This document shows, piece by piece, positions 1-8,421 of a stretch of 64,000 nt of DNA. Source of the DNA: Deltaproteobacteria bacterium UBA2409. GTDB lineage: Bacteria; Bdellovibrionota_C; UBA2361; DDRT01. The DNA is taken from assembly GCA_002343185.1 (NCBI GenBank), contig DDRT01000016.1, positions 7,607 to 71,606 on the forward strand. Reading direction: 5' to 3'. The notes below the pieces were generated by a model, which saw only the letters and a list, made by a program, of their open reading frames with translations, did no database searches and was not told the DNA's origin. Position 1 is the stretch's first letter. Each line of letters begins with the position of its first letter. The position numbers and the translations under genes are program-made.

Positions 1-1
1 G

Positions 2-106
2 CACTCTGTGTTCAAAAATCAGTTCTCAAGCACTGATAATTTAGAATTGAATGTAAGTGGCATTGATTTGGGGGTCAGGCCGGCAGGCCTGACCCCTGAA
101 TGCTAA
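2..106 (+). CDS. possible 3' end of a gene cut by the window edge
   Basis: One frame is open from the window edge to a TAA at 104-106 and reads as a plausible protein tail (HSVFKNQFSSTDNLELNV...). Its last dozen codons run through the palindromic repeat at 70-96, so if the gene is real the repeat supplies its C-terminus. The stretch is too short to identify a family, and chance openness is possible. Confidence 0.25.
   Translation, partial: HSVFKNQFSSTDNLELNVSGIDLGVRPAGLTPEC
70..96. repeat. GGTCAGGCC palindrome, copy 1
   Basis: Perfect 11-bp inverted repeat (arms 71-81 and 86-96, core GGGGTCAGGCC) with a 4-nt loop. It lies just downstream of the minus-strand nuclease gene. The same core builds the larger palindromes at 14864-14935 and 21117-21190, so this is a dispersed, REP-like intergenic repeat. 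No U-tract follows, so a plain intrinsic terminator is less likely. Confidence 0.8.
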
Positions 107-111
107 CATCC

Positions 112-1473
112 CTAAACCTCCCAAGTTTCAGTGTATTTTGGAGCTTTTGAATTTAACCCAAGATCTTTATTTAACTGCTCTGCGAATTTTTGAGCTACAT
201 CTTCTTCCCCATGCACAACTGCTACTTTTGATGGAGAGCCGCTACAGCTTTTTATCCATCTGATAATTTCCCCCCTATCTCCATGAGCACTAAGGGAAGA
301 GATTGTTTCTACCCGGGCTCGAATAGGTTTTTCCTCTTTGAATATGGTCAAACTCGTAGCTCCACTTTGAATCCAATCACCTCTACCACCTTTTGGTTGA
401 TGTCCGACAAAAAGTAATATCGTCCTTGGATCGCTTATTCTGTGATAGAGATGATGCAATATTCTACCACCTGATAGCATTCCACTTGCTGAGATTAAAA
501 CCATAGGTTTATCGATCTGATTTAATTTTCGTGATTCATTTGAATCGCGAACGAAATAAAGATTTTGAGGATGAAAAGCATCTTTTGATTTAGTTTCAGA
601 ATCAAAAAATTCCGGAAATCTTCCATAGATAGAGGTTGCATCAGACGCCATTGGGCTATCAACTATTATTGGCATATCAGGAAATTTTCCTTTAATTTGA
701 AGTTCCCTGATGAAATAAAGAAGTAATTGAGTTCTTCCAACTGCAAAACTAGGAACTAAAAGAACACCACCTTTTTTGTAAACATCAAAAGCGAGCTTTG
801 ATAGGTCTTCAAGAACATCAGTTTCAAGATGATCTCTATCGCCGTAGGTGGACTCTACTAATAATAGATCTCCTAATTTAATTGGTTCTGGATCTCTTAA
901 AATGGGAACTCCATATCTGCCGATATCTCCGGAGAAAGAAATAGTCTTCTCTCCGAGAGTAAGATTCGCTGAGCAGGCCCCAAGGATATGACCCATATGA
1001 GAGAAGGTAACGCTAACCCCTGGTAAAATTTCATGCGATTTATGAATTGGTAATGGTTTAAATTGTTTTAATACTCCTTGGGCATCCTCCGCTGTATATA
1101 GTGGTTTTGGAGGAGAATGCCGGCTTCTACCTTTTCTCGATCGAAACTTAGCCTCCTCTTCTTGTAACATCGCAGAGTCAGGTAGCAATACTTCACATAG
1201 AGCTTTAGTAGCATTCGATGAATAAATTGGAGCTTTCAGACCTTCAGCATAAACTCGAGGTAAAAGGCCACAGTGATCAATGTGGGCGTGTGTTAAAACA
1301 ACGGCATCTATCTCGTCTGAGGAGAATGGGAATCTGTCCCAATTCTTTTCACGTTCACTCCTTGCTCCTTGGAATAGACCGCAATCAATTAAAATTTTAT
1401 ATTTTTTATAAGTGACGAGGTACTTTGAACCGGTTACGCCTCCTGCACCTCCCAGGAATTGAATATGAGACAT
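112..1473 (-). CDS. MBL-fold beta-CASP ribonuclease-like protein
   Basis: A 453-residue metallo-beta-lactamase-fold protein of the beta-CASP/RMMBL group, related to RNA-processing nucleases of the CPSF73/YSH1 type. The N-terminus has the zinc motif HAHIDH at residues 62-67. The middle shows the beta-CASP blocks PSFAVGRTQ and PMASDAT, followed by ASGMLSGGR and GHQPKGGRGDW. The C-terminus holds the AHGDR motif of the metal-dependent domain. Length is normal for the family. Expected to be a cytoplasmic hydrolase of RNA, but the substrate cannot be read from sequence. ATG start; no strong Shine-Dalgarno visible. Confidence 0.9.
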   Translation of the reverse strand: MSHIQFLGGAGGVTGSKYLVTYKKYKILIDCGLFQGARSEREKNWDRFPFSSDEIDAVVLTHAHIDHCGLLPRVYAEGLKAPIYSSNATKALCEVLLPDSAMLQEEEAKFRSRKGRSRHSPPKPLYTAEDAQGVLKQFKPLPIHKSHEILPGVSVTFSHMGHILGACSANLTLGEKTISFSGDIGRYGVPILRDPEPIKLGDLLLVESTYGDRDHLETDVLEDLSKLAFDVYKKGGVLLVPSFAVGRTQLLLYFIRELQIKGKFPDMPIIVDSPMASDATSIYGRFPEFFDSETKSKDAFHPQNLYFVRDSNESRKLNQIDKPMVLISASGMLSGGRILHHLYHRISDPRTILLFVGHQPKGGRGDWIQSGATSLTIFKEEKPIRARVETISSLSAHGDRGEIIRWIKSCSGSPSKVAVVHGEEDVAQKFAEQLNKDLGLNSKAPKYTETWEV

Positions 1474-1498
1474 GGAGTAATATCATAGCACCCCGAGA

Positions 1499-1666
1499 TC
1501 AAAGCTGCCAGACAAACTCAATCCCGACAGTAACCTCTTCTGGTTTATCTTCAATTTTAGTGGGCTCTAGAGGTTTTATCTCAACATTCTTTAGCTTTAA
1601 AACAAGAACTTTTTCTTCAGAACTTGCGAAGCTACTAAACAAAAGAACTGCTAAAAGTAATCTCAT
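1499..1666 (-). CDS. small secreted protein, unknown function
   Basis: About 55 residues, starting MRLLLAVLLFSSFASS, a signal peptide. The short mature part is rich in Glu and Lys (KLKNVEIKPLEPTK). The ATG at 1666 was chosen because it begins the signal peptide. An upstream in-frame TTG at 1717 would extend the protein through what looks like promoter DNA (a perfect TATAAT on the minus strand at 1685-1690). No family recognised. It lies 25 nt ahead of the beta-CASP gene and may share its transcript. Confidence 0.5.
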   Translation of the reverse strand: MRLLLAVLLFSSFASSEEKVLVLKLKNVEIKPLEPTKIEDKPEEVTVGIEFVWQL

Positions 1667-1684
1667 AGTGTGAGGAATTCGGAA

Positions 1685-1690
1685 ATTATA
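1685..1690 (-). promoter_or_regulatory. consensus -10 box (TATAAT)
   Basis: A perfect TATAAT on the minus strand, about 18 nt before the ATG at 1666. The best -35 candidate (TTGAAA) is about 21 nt upstream, wider than ideal, so the promoter is only tentative. Confidence 0.35.
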
Positions 1691-1798
1691 ACGCCCAACT
1701 TTGTAGTTTAATTTCAAAATGAGTAGGATTTTTAGATAGAAAGGTAGTTTTTCCTATGAGATACAGGAATAATTGTTAGGGGTTTTTAGGTCAGGCTT

Positions 1799-1840
1799 CC
1801 TACTTCGCCAACTTTTCCTTCGAAGCTTCAGTGAAGTAGG
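1799..1840. repeat. intergenic inverted repeat
   Basis: The arms CCTACTTC (1799-1806) and GAAGTAGG (1833-1840) enclose a 26-nt loop containing a smaller AAGCTT-centred palindrome. It sits in the gap after queE, beside a GGTCAGGC fragment at 1789-1796 that recalls the GGTCAGGCC palindromes elsewhere. It is a structured intergenic element or a weak terminator for queE. Confidence 0.5.
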
Positions 1841-1881
1841 AGGCTACGTAGGACAAGAAAGCCAGACCAGGCAAAATAGAT

Positions 1882-2502
1882 CTATCTTATATCTAATATT
1901 TTATGTACCTGAAGAGAGAGTTTCCACTTTGGATTAGTGAGGCAATACTCAAGTGCAGCTTGTCTATTTTGTTCAATCTGAGGTGAGTCTTTCGGTTGAA
2001 GATAGAAATGAGAGAAATTTAGATCTTCAAATTGCTTTGGATCGTTTTCATCTTGAGGAAAAACAAGTTTTAACTCGTCACCTTCAGTGATAGATAGTGT
2101 TGTACTAGCCTTTGGGCTTACGCAGACCCAATCAACTTTGAACTTTAAAGGCACAGTCCCATTAGTTTCAATTCCAACCTCAAAGCCTTGCCTTGCAAGT
2201 GCGTAAACCAGTTTTTCATCAAGCTGAAGTAGAGGTTCGCCACCGGTGCAGACTACATAAGGAGTTCCTACTTCACTTGGCCAAAAGCTTCCAACTTTTG
2301 TTGCCAACTCCTCTGGCGATTTGAAGGTAAACTCTGGATTTATGAAATCAGTATCGCAGAATTTGCAAATAGCGTTTTCTCTATCTTCTTCTCGTCCACT
2401 CCAAAGGTTGCATCCAGCAAAGCGTAAAAAAACAGTAGGTCTTCCAACATGAAAACCTTCGCCTTGAAGTGAATAGAAGATCTCTTTTACTTTATACGCC
2501 AA
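1882..2502 (-). CDS. queE: 7-carboxy-7-deazaguanine synthase
   Basis: Radical SAM enzyme of queuosine/7-deazaguanine synthesis; it makes 7-carboxy-7-deazaguanine from 6-carboxytetrahydropterin. 206 residues. The SLQGEG motif is at 11-16 and the cluster cysteines are C31, C46 and C49, i.e. the CX14CX2C spacing used by one QueE subgroup instead of CX3CX2C. A VCTGGEPLLQ block follows. The start is TTG at 2502, with GGAG six bases upstream, and it overlaps the DoxX stop by 16 nt, so translation is probably coupled. No other queuosine genes are in the window. Confidence 0.92.
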   Translation of the reverse strand: MAYKVKEIFYSLQGEGFHVGRPTVFLRFAGCNLWSGREEDRENAICKFCDTDFINPEFTFKSPEELATKVGSFWPSEVGTPYVVCTGGEPLLQLDEKLVYALARQGFEVGIETNGTVPLKFKVDWVCVSPKASTTLSITEGDELKLVFPQDENDPKQFEDLNFSHFYLQPKDSPQIEQNRQAALEYCLTNPKWKLSLQVHKILDIR

Positions 2503-2909
2503 GAATATCTCCCGACCTTATAATTTAAAAACAAAACACAAACTCCCAAGAGGCATAAATTTTTTGCCAGATTGCTTCGTTGTAGGATTATCCACATCCA
2601 TTGATATTCGCTTGGTAGTTCTGGATGATCTACAAGAGCTCCAGGCACATGAACCGCAAATGTAACAACTAACAGAAAAAGTCCTAAAGCAATTGCTGCT
2701 TGTCTTATCCATAGACCAATCGCTATTAATCCACCAAAAGTGATAAGCCAAATCCCACACAGAATAGAAACTATTCTTGGACTTGGAATCCAGTACGGAA
2801 ATAGCTCCTGAATAAGGGAATCGCTAAAAATATGCTCAAATCCCAGAGCTAAAAAGATTAAGGCAAAGAAAAATCTAAAAATTAGATCACTAATATCCTG
2901 ATTTAGCAT
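2487..2909 (-). CDS. DoxX-like small membrane protein
   Basis: 140 residues with about four hydrophobic segments, consistent with DoxX/DoxX-like membrane proteins. The short loop HVPGALVDHPE lies between segments 3 and 4. It begins inside the SDR gene's last codons, with GGGAGG just before the ATG, and runs into the queE start. It is therefore one link in an overlapping minus-strand operon. Its function in the membrane is unknown; some DoxX proteins are quinone-linked oxidoreductase subunits, but no catalytic motif is visible here. Confidence 0.65.
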   Translation of the reverse strand: MLNQDISDLIFRFFFALIFLALGFEHIFSDSLIQELFPYWIPSPRIVSILCGIWLITFGGLIAIGLWIRQAAIALGLFLLVVTFAVHVPGALVDHPELPSEYQWMWIILQRSNLAKNLCLLGVCVLFLNYKVGRYSWRIK

Positions 2910-3750
2910 TGGCCTCCCATTCTTTGATCCCTGGAAGGGAAAAATAAAGTATTTTGTGATAGATAGGGCGAGGAAGCATTCTTCTTAAAAACGCAAAAAA
3001 AGTTGCATCGAAAGATGGTATTACTCTAAGAGGTGGTGAGGGGTCTTCAATCGATTTGAGAATTTTTTTTGCAACATCACTTGAATTTACCAGTGCTTTT
3101 TTCATAAGTTTTTCAACAAAGCATTCCATGTGGTGATACATTTTGCTGTAAGGGGAGGAGGAGTCCAGACTTCTTTTGCTTCTTTTTACATGCTCAAAAC
3201 CTTGAGATCTAATAAATCCTGGTTCTATTAAAGAAACACTTATTCCCCAAGGCCTAAGTTCATACCATAAAGCCTCACTGACACCTTCTAATGCCCATTT
3301 TGATGCGCTGTATGAACCCATACTTGGCATAGCCATCATGCCACTTACTGAGGATACATTGATTATCTTACCACTTCTCGATTCTCTCATTTTCGGAATT
3401 GCCAACTTCATTAGAGCAAGCGGTGCTAAGAAATTTGTTTCAAACTGTAACAGTTCCTCTGATTCGCTCATCTCCTCAATGCTTGATCTGAAAGAAATTC
3501 CAGCATTATTAATCAAAATATCGAGCTTTCCGTAGTTTTTCTCAATTTCTGAAAAAACAGAAGCTCTTTGATTAGGGTCGCAAACATCAAGTTCTCTTAC
3601 AAAAAAACTATCCGTTTCTTTAAGTTCTGCGAATCGGCTCAGAGAAGAGGCTCTTGCAGTTGCAAAAACTATGTAGTTATTCCTTAGAAGTTTTACGGTT
3701 TCAAGGCCTATTCCAGTGCTAGCACCAGTAACAAGTACAACGGGCTTCAT
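2890..3750 (-). CDS. short-chain dehydrogenase/reductase
   Basis: Classical SDR, 286 residues from the MKPVVLVTG start. The Rossmann motif TGASTGIG is at 8-15, NNAG at 81-84, a catalytic Ser near 133 and YSASK at 147-151, so the active site is complete. The start is ATG at 3750, sharing ATGA with the stop of the MEMO-type gene upstream; an in-frame start ten codons earlier lies inside that gene and is less likely. It is expected to reduce or oxidise a hydroxyl/keto group with NAD(P)H. The substrate is unknown. C-terminal features resemble lipid/retinol-type SDRs, but this is not decisive. Confidence 0.88.
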   Translation of the reverse strand: MKPVVLVTGASTGIGLETVKLLRNNYIVFATARASSLSRFAELKETDSFFVRELDVCDPNQRASVFSEIEKNYGKLDILINNAGISFRSSIEEMSESEELLQFETNFLAPLALMKLAIPKMRESRSGKIINVSSVSGMMAMPSMGSYSASKWALEGVSEALWYELRPWGISVSLIEPGFIRSQGFEHVKRSKRSLDSSSPYSKMYHHMECFVEKLMKKALVNSSDVAKKILKSIEDPSPPLRVIPSFDATFFAFLRRMLPRPIYHKILYFSLPGIKEWEANAKSGY

Positions 3751-4886
3751 CCAACAAGTCCTGCAAAGGTTACACAACAATTTTCAGAAGCTGCCTGCCT
3801 GTATTCAACTAATTCTAGTTTAGGTGTTTTGCCAATGAGTTTAAATAGCTCGAAAATTGTATAAAGAGTTGGAAATCCACACATTCTTCTTGCATCCATG
3901 TCCTCGGCAATATGATCCCACAGCTTATCTGGGTCAGGGAAGCAAGCAAGATACTCTCTGTCTTTGGCCTCAATCTCTCTTAGCCAAAGATCATCTACAG
4001 CTCTCTCATCTCCAAAATCTTGACCTAAGTGTGCCATATCAACACCTGCAACTATCCCAGTATCATCGTCTATTATTGAAGCCAAAGACTTGATAAAGGT
4101 CTTATCAGGTTTAATACCATCTTCAAGATACTCATAGAAACTACCGACTAAGATTGGAACAATCTTACAATCTGGTGCGATTAACTCTAAAAATGGGAGT
4201 GAAAGTTCTAATGAATGTTCTCTTAAATGAAGAAACTCATCTTGGAATATTCTATTGTCATTGCCATTTTTTAAAGACTCAATCTTTGTAGTATCTGAAT
4301 AGAAAGTATGTCCTGGAAGGGTAAAGTTTTTTGTGGATACTGTATAAAGTTCTTGTGAGTACTGATGTCCTGTCCCGATTAAGATACAACTCTTCCAGGT
4401 TTGAGGTGCTATTGATCCAAAAGTTGCTCCATAAGTATCTGAGCCACGTCTATAATCAATATGTGGTGCGATTACAAAACTGGCGGTATTAAATTTCTTA
4501 TCTCTATTTGTAAGGCTAGCTACGTACTCTCTTCTTGCTTCAAGCCCATCAGGATAAATTAATCCTGAAAACTGAGCAGGTCTGGTTGTTCCGTTAAGAT
4601 ACTCGGAGCGTTTTTTTATTCTTTCATCATTTGCTCTTAGATTTTCTAGAAGTAAGTTCTCATCTAATATTTGGTATATTCTTTTATATACTTCGTCTGT
4701 TCCATAAAGTTCTACCGACTTTGACTTAAGTTGTTCCTCAGAAGTTCTTCCATCAAAAAGTTGTAAAAGGGGTAATAGTTCGATCTTTAGTGCTAGTGGA
4801 GTAGGGGTCAAGCCCTCCCTGCACGATAAGACTAGAGCATTCTCAATTACCTTGGCTTCAAGAGCACCTCTTAGAATCGGGTTCAT
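3747..4886 (-). CDS. AmmeMemoRadiSam system protein B (MEMO1 family)
   Basis: 379 residues. The C-terminal two thirds is a MEMO1 domain: FSGLIYPDG, VIAPHIDYRRG, CILIGTGHQ, LPGHTFYSDT, LREHSLELSLPFL and GVDMAHLG. These carry the His/Asp/Cys-type metal-site positions of the family, which is related to extradiol dioxygenases. The first ~110 residues are an additional domain of the kind seen in bacterial AmmeMemoRadiSam B proteins. The AMMECR1-like and radical-SAM partners are absent from the flanks. Molecular role unknown. It heads a run of overlapping genes (SDR, DoxX, queE). Confidence 0.82.
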   Translation of the reverse strand: MNPILRGALEAKVIENALVLSCREGLTPTPLALKIELLPLLQLFDGRTSEEQLKSKSVELYGTDEVYKRIYQILDENLLLENLRANDERIKKRSEYLNGTTRPAQFSGLIYPDGLEARREYVASLTNRDKKFNTASFVIAPHIDYRRGSDTYGATFGSIAPQTWKSCILIGTGHQYSQELYTVSTKNFTLPGHTFYSDTTKIESLKNGNDNRIFQDEFLHLREHSLELSLPFLELIAPDCKIVPILVGSFYEYLEDGIKPDKTFIKSLASIIDDDTGIVAGVDMAHLGQDFGDERAVDDLWLREIEAKDREYLACFPDPDKLWDHIAEDMDARRMCGFPTLYTIFELFKLIGKTPKLELVEYRQAASENCCVTFAGLVG

Positions 4887-4907
4887 ATCTTAAGTCTAAA
4901 GTGTAGG

Positions 4908-6161
4908 TCAGTTTCGGGGAATAGGGGTAGTTAATGCCCTTGCCAGGATCTCAGCAGTCCATCTTCGCTCAATTACATCATCTGAGGCTCTAAGATGATC
5001 CCCATCTGAAACGAACAATTGACCCTGATGAATCTTAAGAAACCTTACCGTATCTTCAACTGGGGTGATCTTGTCCTGACGCTGGTGAAAAATATAAAGT
5101 GGCGCGGAAAGTTTCGGTTGGTTGAAAGGAGAAAGCTGTTTCGCTTTGTAGCCCCACTCATAAGCTTCACGTTCAAACTGGGGAATCTTTGGATCAGATG
5201 TAGATCTAACTAGATCTAAGAGCGGGGATCTTAAAAAGATCTGAGCTACGTTAGGATTAGCTAAAAAGACTGGTACTGCACCTGCACTTTTAGCTAAAAG
5301 AGATGTTCTTTCTGGGAGTAAGATCTGTTTTTGATAAAGTAACTTTAGTGCTAGGTTTAGATCTTGGGCTGAGACTTTGGGGTTATTTAACTTTTCTTGA
5401 TAGTAATTAAAACCTAATTCTGAACCACCTCGAACATGAATTAAAACTCTAACTAGTCCCTTTTTAAGTGCTGCAAGTAAGAGAGGAGAGTAAAACTCTC
5501 GATGAATCTCGCCATAAGATCCGTATACAGAGACAAGAGCAGGTGATGGGAAGCTTGTATTTTTACTTTTTAAAATTGTAATCGGAATCCCCTCAAGCCT
5601 TAATTGTACGGCCTCAAATGGTTCAGGAATGCTAATCGACTCAGGAGTTTCTGAAATAAAGGTTTCAAAAAATGGGCTTTGATACATTAAATAATTTTCT
5701 TCAACTACTGTTATATATACCGAAGGAGGTAAGACAAGATCCTCAATAAAAAAATTAAATCCTGACTCAGAGCTTTTAGTGCCTACAATCTTAGTTCCTC
5801 TGAAAAACTGCCTTGGGACTGTATTTTCAGATTCTAATGGAAGTAAGATCGGTTTATTGCCCTGAAAGGTTAGATCTTGGGCAGAACCGATAAGCTTATC
5901 ATTTAGATACCACTTTTTTTCTGTACCTTTTTCAATGATTTTTAGTTGATCGCCATTTTCTAATTCTCGCCACCTTATAATCTCAGCGTCCTTTGTTTCG
6001 ACCTTAATAGATGCTAGGTTTATTTCGTAGACTTTTGCACTCTTGTAGTCATTGCTATTAATCAGTAGCTCATGAGCTATCTCTTTTGTTCTATCTACTG
6101 TGTTAGAGCAACCTAAATGCACAAAAAAAAGAGCCAAAGCGAATTTTCTGCTCAAGAACAT
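4908..6161 (-). CDS. prolyl-oligopeptidase-like (S9) lipoprotein
   Basis: About 417 residues from the ATG at 6161, chosen because it begins a lipoprotein signal (MFLSRKFALALFFVHLGCS, lipobox LGC). The C-terminal half is an alpha/beta-hydrolase of the prolyl oligopeptidase type: VSVYGSYG, a VRGGSELG oxyanion-region motif, a nucleophile elbow AKSAGA in place of the usual GxSxGG, acid Asp in HQRQDKITP and His in DGDHLRA. It is shorter than typical S9A enzymes, so any propeller is reduced or missing. Likely anchored in the envelope. The divergent HTH gene is 49 nt away and may regulate it. Confidence 0.72.
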   Translation of the reverse strand: MFLSRKFALALFFVHLGCSNTVDRTKEIAHELLINSNDYKSAKVYEINLASIKVETKDAEIIRWRELENGDQLKIIEKGTEKKWYLNDKLIGSAQDLTFQGNKPILLPLESENTVPRQFFRGTKIVGTKSSESGFNFFIEDLVLPPSVYITVVEENYLMYQSPFFETFISETPESISIPEPFEAVQLRLEGIPITILKSKNTSFPSPALVSVYGSYGEIHREFYSPLLLAALKKGLVRVLIHVRGGSELGFNYYQEKLNNPKVSAQDLNLALKLLYQKQILLPERTSLLAKSAGAVPVFLANPNVAQIFLRSPLLDLVRSTSDPKIPQFEREAYEWGYKAKQLSPFNQPKLSAPLYIFHQRQDKITPVEDTVRFLKIHQGQLFVSDGDHLRASDDVIERRWTAEILARALTTPIPRN

Positions 6162-6210
6162 AAGCAACCATGACGATAGCCTATTTGTAGTTACCAAGGA
6201 CAGGTTGTTT

Positions 6211-6861
6211 ATGTCATACGTAGTAGATCCAGATAAGTTTAAAGAAATCCTAAAAAAACGCGGCTTTAGAAGTATTTCGCACCTCTCGAGGGTTAGCGGA
6301 GTCCATCGAAATACTATCGCTGAGTATCTCACTCAGAGGAGTAGCCCTTTTCAGACAACCTTTCTTAAGGTGTCTGAACTTTTGAGGGTTGATCCAGGTG
6401 AGTTGATGCAGAATGCTCCTTCAAAGGAGGAGAAAGGCATTAGAGATATATTATCTCCAATTTGTAACGAGTTCATATCACAGAATACATCTTTGTGTGT
6501 TGTAATTCTCGAATCTCAGCTTGATGAGAAGAAGGGAAAGATGAAGTTAAAGCTTGGATTTTCTAACGGAGATGTTCCACTAGGTCAGGCAGAGTTTGCG
6601 ATCTTTAGGGTAAAACTTGATGATTACTTGAGAAGGAAAAAGATTGTAGTTGAATCTTGGAACTTGGATAGATCTTCATCGCAGTTTTTAATGACAGTTA
6701 ATGATAACTTTGAATTTTTCTCTGGTAATGAAGAAAGCTTCCGTTATATAGCAGGATTTATTAGAGGGTTAAAAAGAGCTACGAAAGAAGCCCTTCCACA
6801 GTCAGCCAGGAGTGAAGCGCTTGAGGGGTTTCAACGGGAATATACCGAGGTTTTAGGGTAA
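6211..6861 (+). CDS. HTH (Xre-like) protein with C-terminal domain of unknown function
   Basis: 216 residues from the ATG at 6211, with AAGGA ten bases upstream. The first ~65 residues form a Cro/CI-type helix-turn-helix (FRSISHLSRVSGVHRNTIAEYL). Residues ~75-216 form an alpha/beta domain that I cannot assign. It reads like a small ligand- or substrate-binding domain, and no catalytic motif is clear. It is divergent from the S9 lipoprotein, so control of that gene or of itself is plausible. An in-frame start 37 codons upstream overlaps the neighbour's 5' end and is not preferred. Confidence 0.7.
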   Translation: MSYVVDPDKFKEILKKRGFRSISHLSRVSGVHRNTIAEYLTQRSSPFQTTFLKVSELLRVDPGELMQNAPSKEEKGIRDILSPICNEFISQNTSLCVVILESQLDEKKGKMKLKLGFSNGDVPLGQAEFAIFRVKLDDYLRRKKIVVESWNLDRSSSQFLMTVNDNFEFFSGNEESFRYIAGFIRGLKRATKEALPQSARSEALEGFQREYTEVLG

Positions 6862-6925
6862 ATCCTTGATATCATTGAGCTCGTTATATTGTCTGTTCTG
6901 GTTTTAACCAGACCTTGGTTTTATA

Positions 6926-6945
6926 GGACTGGCTGAAGCCAGTCC
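6926..6945. repeat. GC-rich hairpin downstream of the HTH gene
   Basis: Stem arms GGACTGGCT and AGCCAGTCC with a 2-nt centre. It is flanked by TCTGGTTTTAACCAGA (about 6896-6911) and GACCAGACAG (6964-6973), giving a nested-palindrome layout. The outer CCAGACAG resembles the outer arm of the palindrome at 21117-21190. It may terminate the HTH gene or be a degenerate member of the intergenic palindrome family. Confidence 0.5.
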
Positions 6946-7000
6946 AGGCATAGTTTAAAGACTGACCAGACAGTAAAATATACTTTTAACTACATAGAAG

Positions 7001-7029
7001 TTGATTCCTGAGCCCTGAAAGTGTATTCT
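7001..7029 (+). promoter_or_regulatory. sigma-70-type promoter for the RRM gene
   Basis: TTGATT (7001-7006) and TATTCT (7024-7029) are separated by exactly 17 nt. Transcription from here would leave a leader of about 105 nt before the GTG at 7141, unusually long for this compact genome. Confidence 0.5.
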
Positions 7030-7140
7030 TAGGGGGTTAAGTTCTAGAGGTCGATTCTTTCATTTGTTTTCCAGCTAAATATAAAGTTTTTTTTGGATTT
7101 TGGGGATTCACCTTCTAGTGTTTTATTATGGAGTAATTAA

Positions 7141-7464
7141 GTGAAGAATATTTACGTTGGAAACATCAACCGTCAAACATCAAAAGAAGCCCTTCAGGCT
7201 CTTTTTGCACAATATGGAAAGGTAACTAAGTGCAGTATGCCTATGGACAAAATGACTGGACAGCCAAGAGGTTTTGGTTTTGTCGAGTTTGAAATGGAAT
7301 CAGAGGGCGAGGCAGCTATTAAAGCTCTTAATGGCTATGAGCTTGATGGAAGAACTTTGAGAGTGAATGAAGCTCAAGATAAGAGAGATGGTGGTGGTAA
7401 CGGCGGTGGACCACGTAGAAACGGTGGCGGCGGTGGACGCAGAGATTTTAGCGGACGACGCTAG
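7141..7464 (+). CDS. glycine-rich RNA-binding protein (RRM)
   Basis: 107 residues with a single RNA recognition motif: RNP2 is IYVGNI at 4-9 and RNP1 is RGFGFVEF near 43-50. A short Gly/Arg tail (GGGNGGGPRRNGGGGGRR) follows. This architecture is shared with bacterial and cyanobacterial RRM proteins often induced by cold, and it binds RNA in the cytoplasm. GTG start with GGAG seven bases upstream. Its 3' end overlaps the convergent gene by 17 nt. The long leader would suit post-transcriptional or temperature control, but that is inference. Confidence 0.9.
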   Translation: MKNIYVGNINRQTSKEALQALFAQYGKVTKCSMPMDKMTGQPRGFGFVEFEMESEGEAAIKALNGYELDGRTLRVNEAQDKRDGGGNGGGPRRNGGGGGRRDFSGRR

Positions 7465-8395
7465 TTAGATCCAAAACCAGGCTCTTTCCCTTTTGAAAGA
7501 GCCTGGTTCCAGAATGAAGCAGAACCCTGCTTTCTTTTCCTACAAACCACTGCGATGATGAGAATATTGCATCCAATCTTCTTCCCAAGTAACCGTAACC
7601 ATCAGCAAGATAATCTTCAATTTGCCACATAAGTGGAACTTCAATAGCTAGATCTTCAAGTCTACAAACAGCAGCGATCGTTAAAACTCTTTCATCATCA
7701 AAGATCGCAAGTTTTTTTTCAGATGAAAGTGAGATTAACTCTCCGTTTGCTCCTAAAAGAGGATTTATATATCCATCTTTAAATAAAGCCAAAGTTGTAT
7801 TCCAGTCACTTCCTTTAAATTCAAGATCATGTGTTTCTCCTAAAATTGAACCATCAGGGAGATAGCGATATGCCCTAGAGCATCCTCTAATACCTTCACT
7901 TCCAACTTCAAACTCTTCCCAAGTAATGCCAGTATGTACTCCGCACCGTCTTCTGACCAAATTTGAATTTTCAAATTTATCTAATACAGTAAAATCATCG
8001 TGTCGTGGAAGTTTATATAAACTCGGGGACTGATTAGGCCTTACAGTGATAATCCCTTGAGAGTGATCTCTAAAATTAACCAAAATTTCAAGCTCGTAAA
8101 GAGTCGAGCTTAGTATTCTAATCGGCGTGCAATTGCCAAGGTTTTGAATCTCACCAGTTTCTTTGAATATTACACAGCAGCTAAAATCTTTGGAGCAAAC
8201 AAGGTAGTTATCATCATGGTATATACAAGGTAAGCCATCTGAGTTGAATCTGACATCGTAAATTTTTCTTCCATCAAAAGAGAAAACCTCCTCCTGTAAT
8301 GAGCCATCAGAGTTCCCGCTAACTACCGATAGTTTTTCGGAGCGCTCATGAAACGATTGAATCGGATTTTTTAGATCTAGTCTAATTTGATCCAC
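7448..8395 (-). CDS. hypothetical protein, possibly beta-rich
   Basis: 315 residues with no signal peptide. The sequence alternates short hydrophobic strands with polar turns (SFDGRKIYDVRFNSDGLP, YLPDGSILGE), which suggests a beta-propeller-like fold. No family was recognised. Its final codons read through the hairpin at 7475-7508 and overlap the convergent RRM gene, so the natural 3' end is tight. A 26-nt gap separates it from the upstream hydrolase on the same strand, so it probably belongs to that operon. Confidence 0.6.
   Translation of the reverse strand: MDQIRLDLKNPIQSFHERSEKLSVVSGNSDGSLQEEVFSFDGRKIYDVRFNSDGLPCIYHDDNYLVCSKDFSCCVIFKETGEIQNLGNCTPIRILSSTLYELEILVNFRDHSQGIITVRPNQSPSLYKLPRHDDFTVLDKFENSNLVRRRCGVHTGITWEEFEVGSEGIRGCSRAYRYLPDGSILGETHDLEFKGSDWNTTLALFKDGYINPLLGANGELISLSSEKKLAIFDDERVLTIAAVCRLEDLAIEVPLMWQIEDYLADGYGYLGRRLDAIFSSSQWFVGKESRVLLHSGTRLFQKGKSLVLDLTSVVR
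7475..7508. terminator. strong hairpin between convergent genes
   Basis: Perfect 14-bp stem (arms 7475-7488 and 7495-7508, AACCAGGCTCTTTC and its complement) with a 6-nt loop, just after the RRM gene stop. No clear U-run follows on either strand, so it may act as a terminator-like or 3'-protective structure. On the minus strand it lies inside the last codons of the convergent gene. Confidence 0.6.
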
Positions 8396-8421
8396 AGTTC
8401 ATTTTATCAATGATCGAATAT

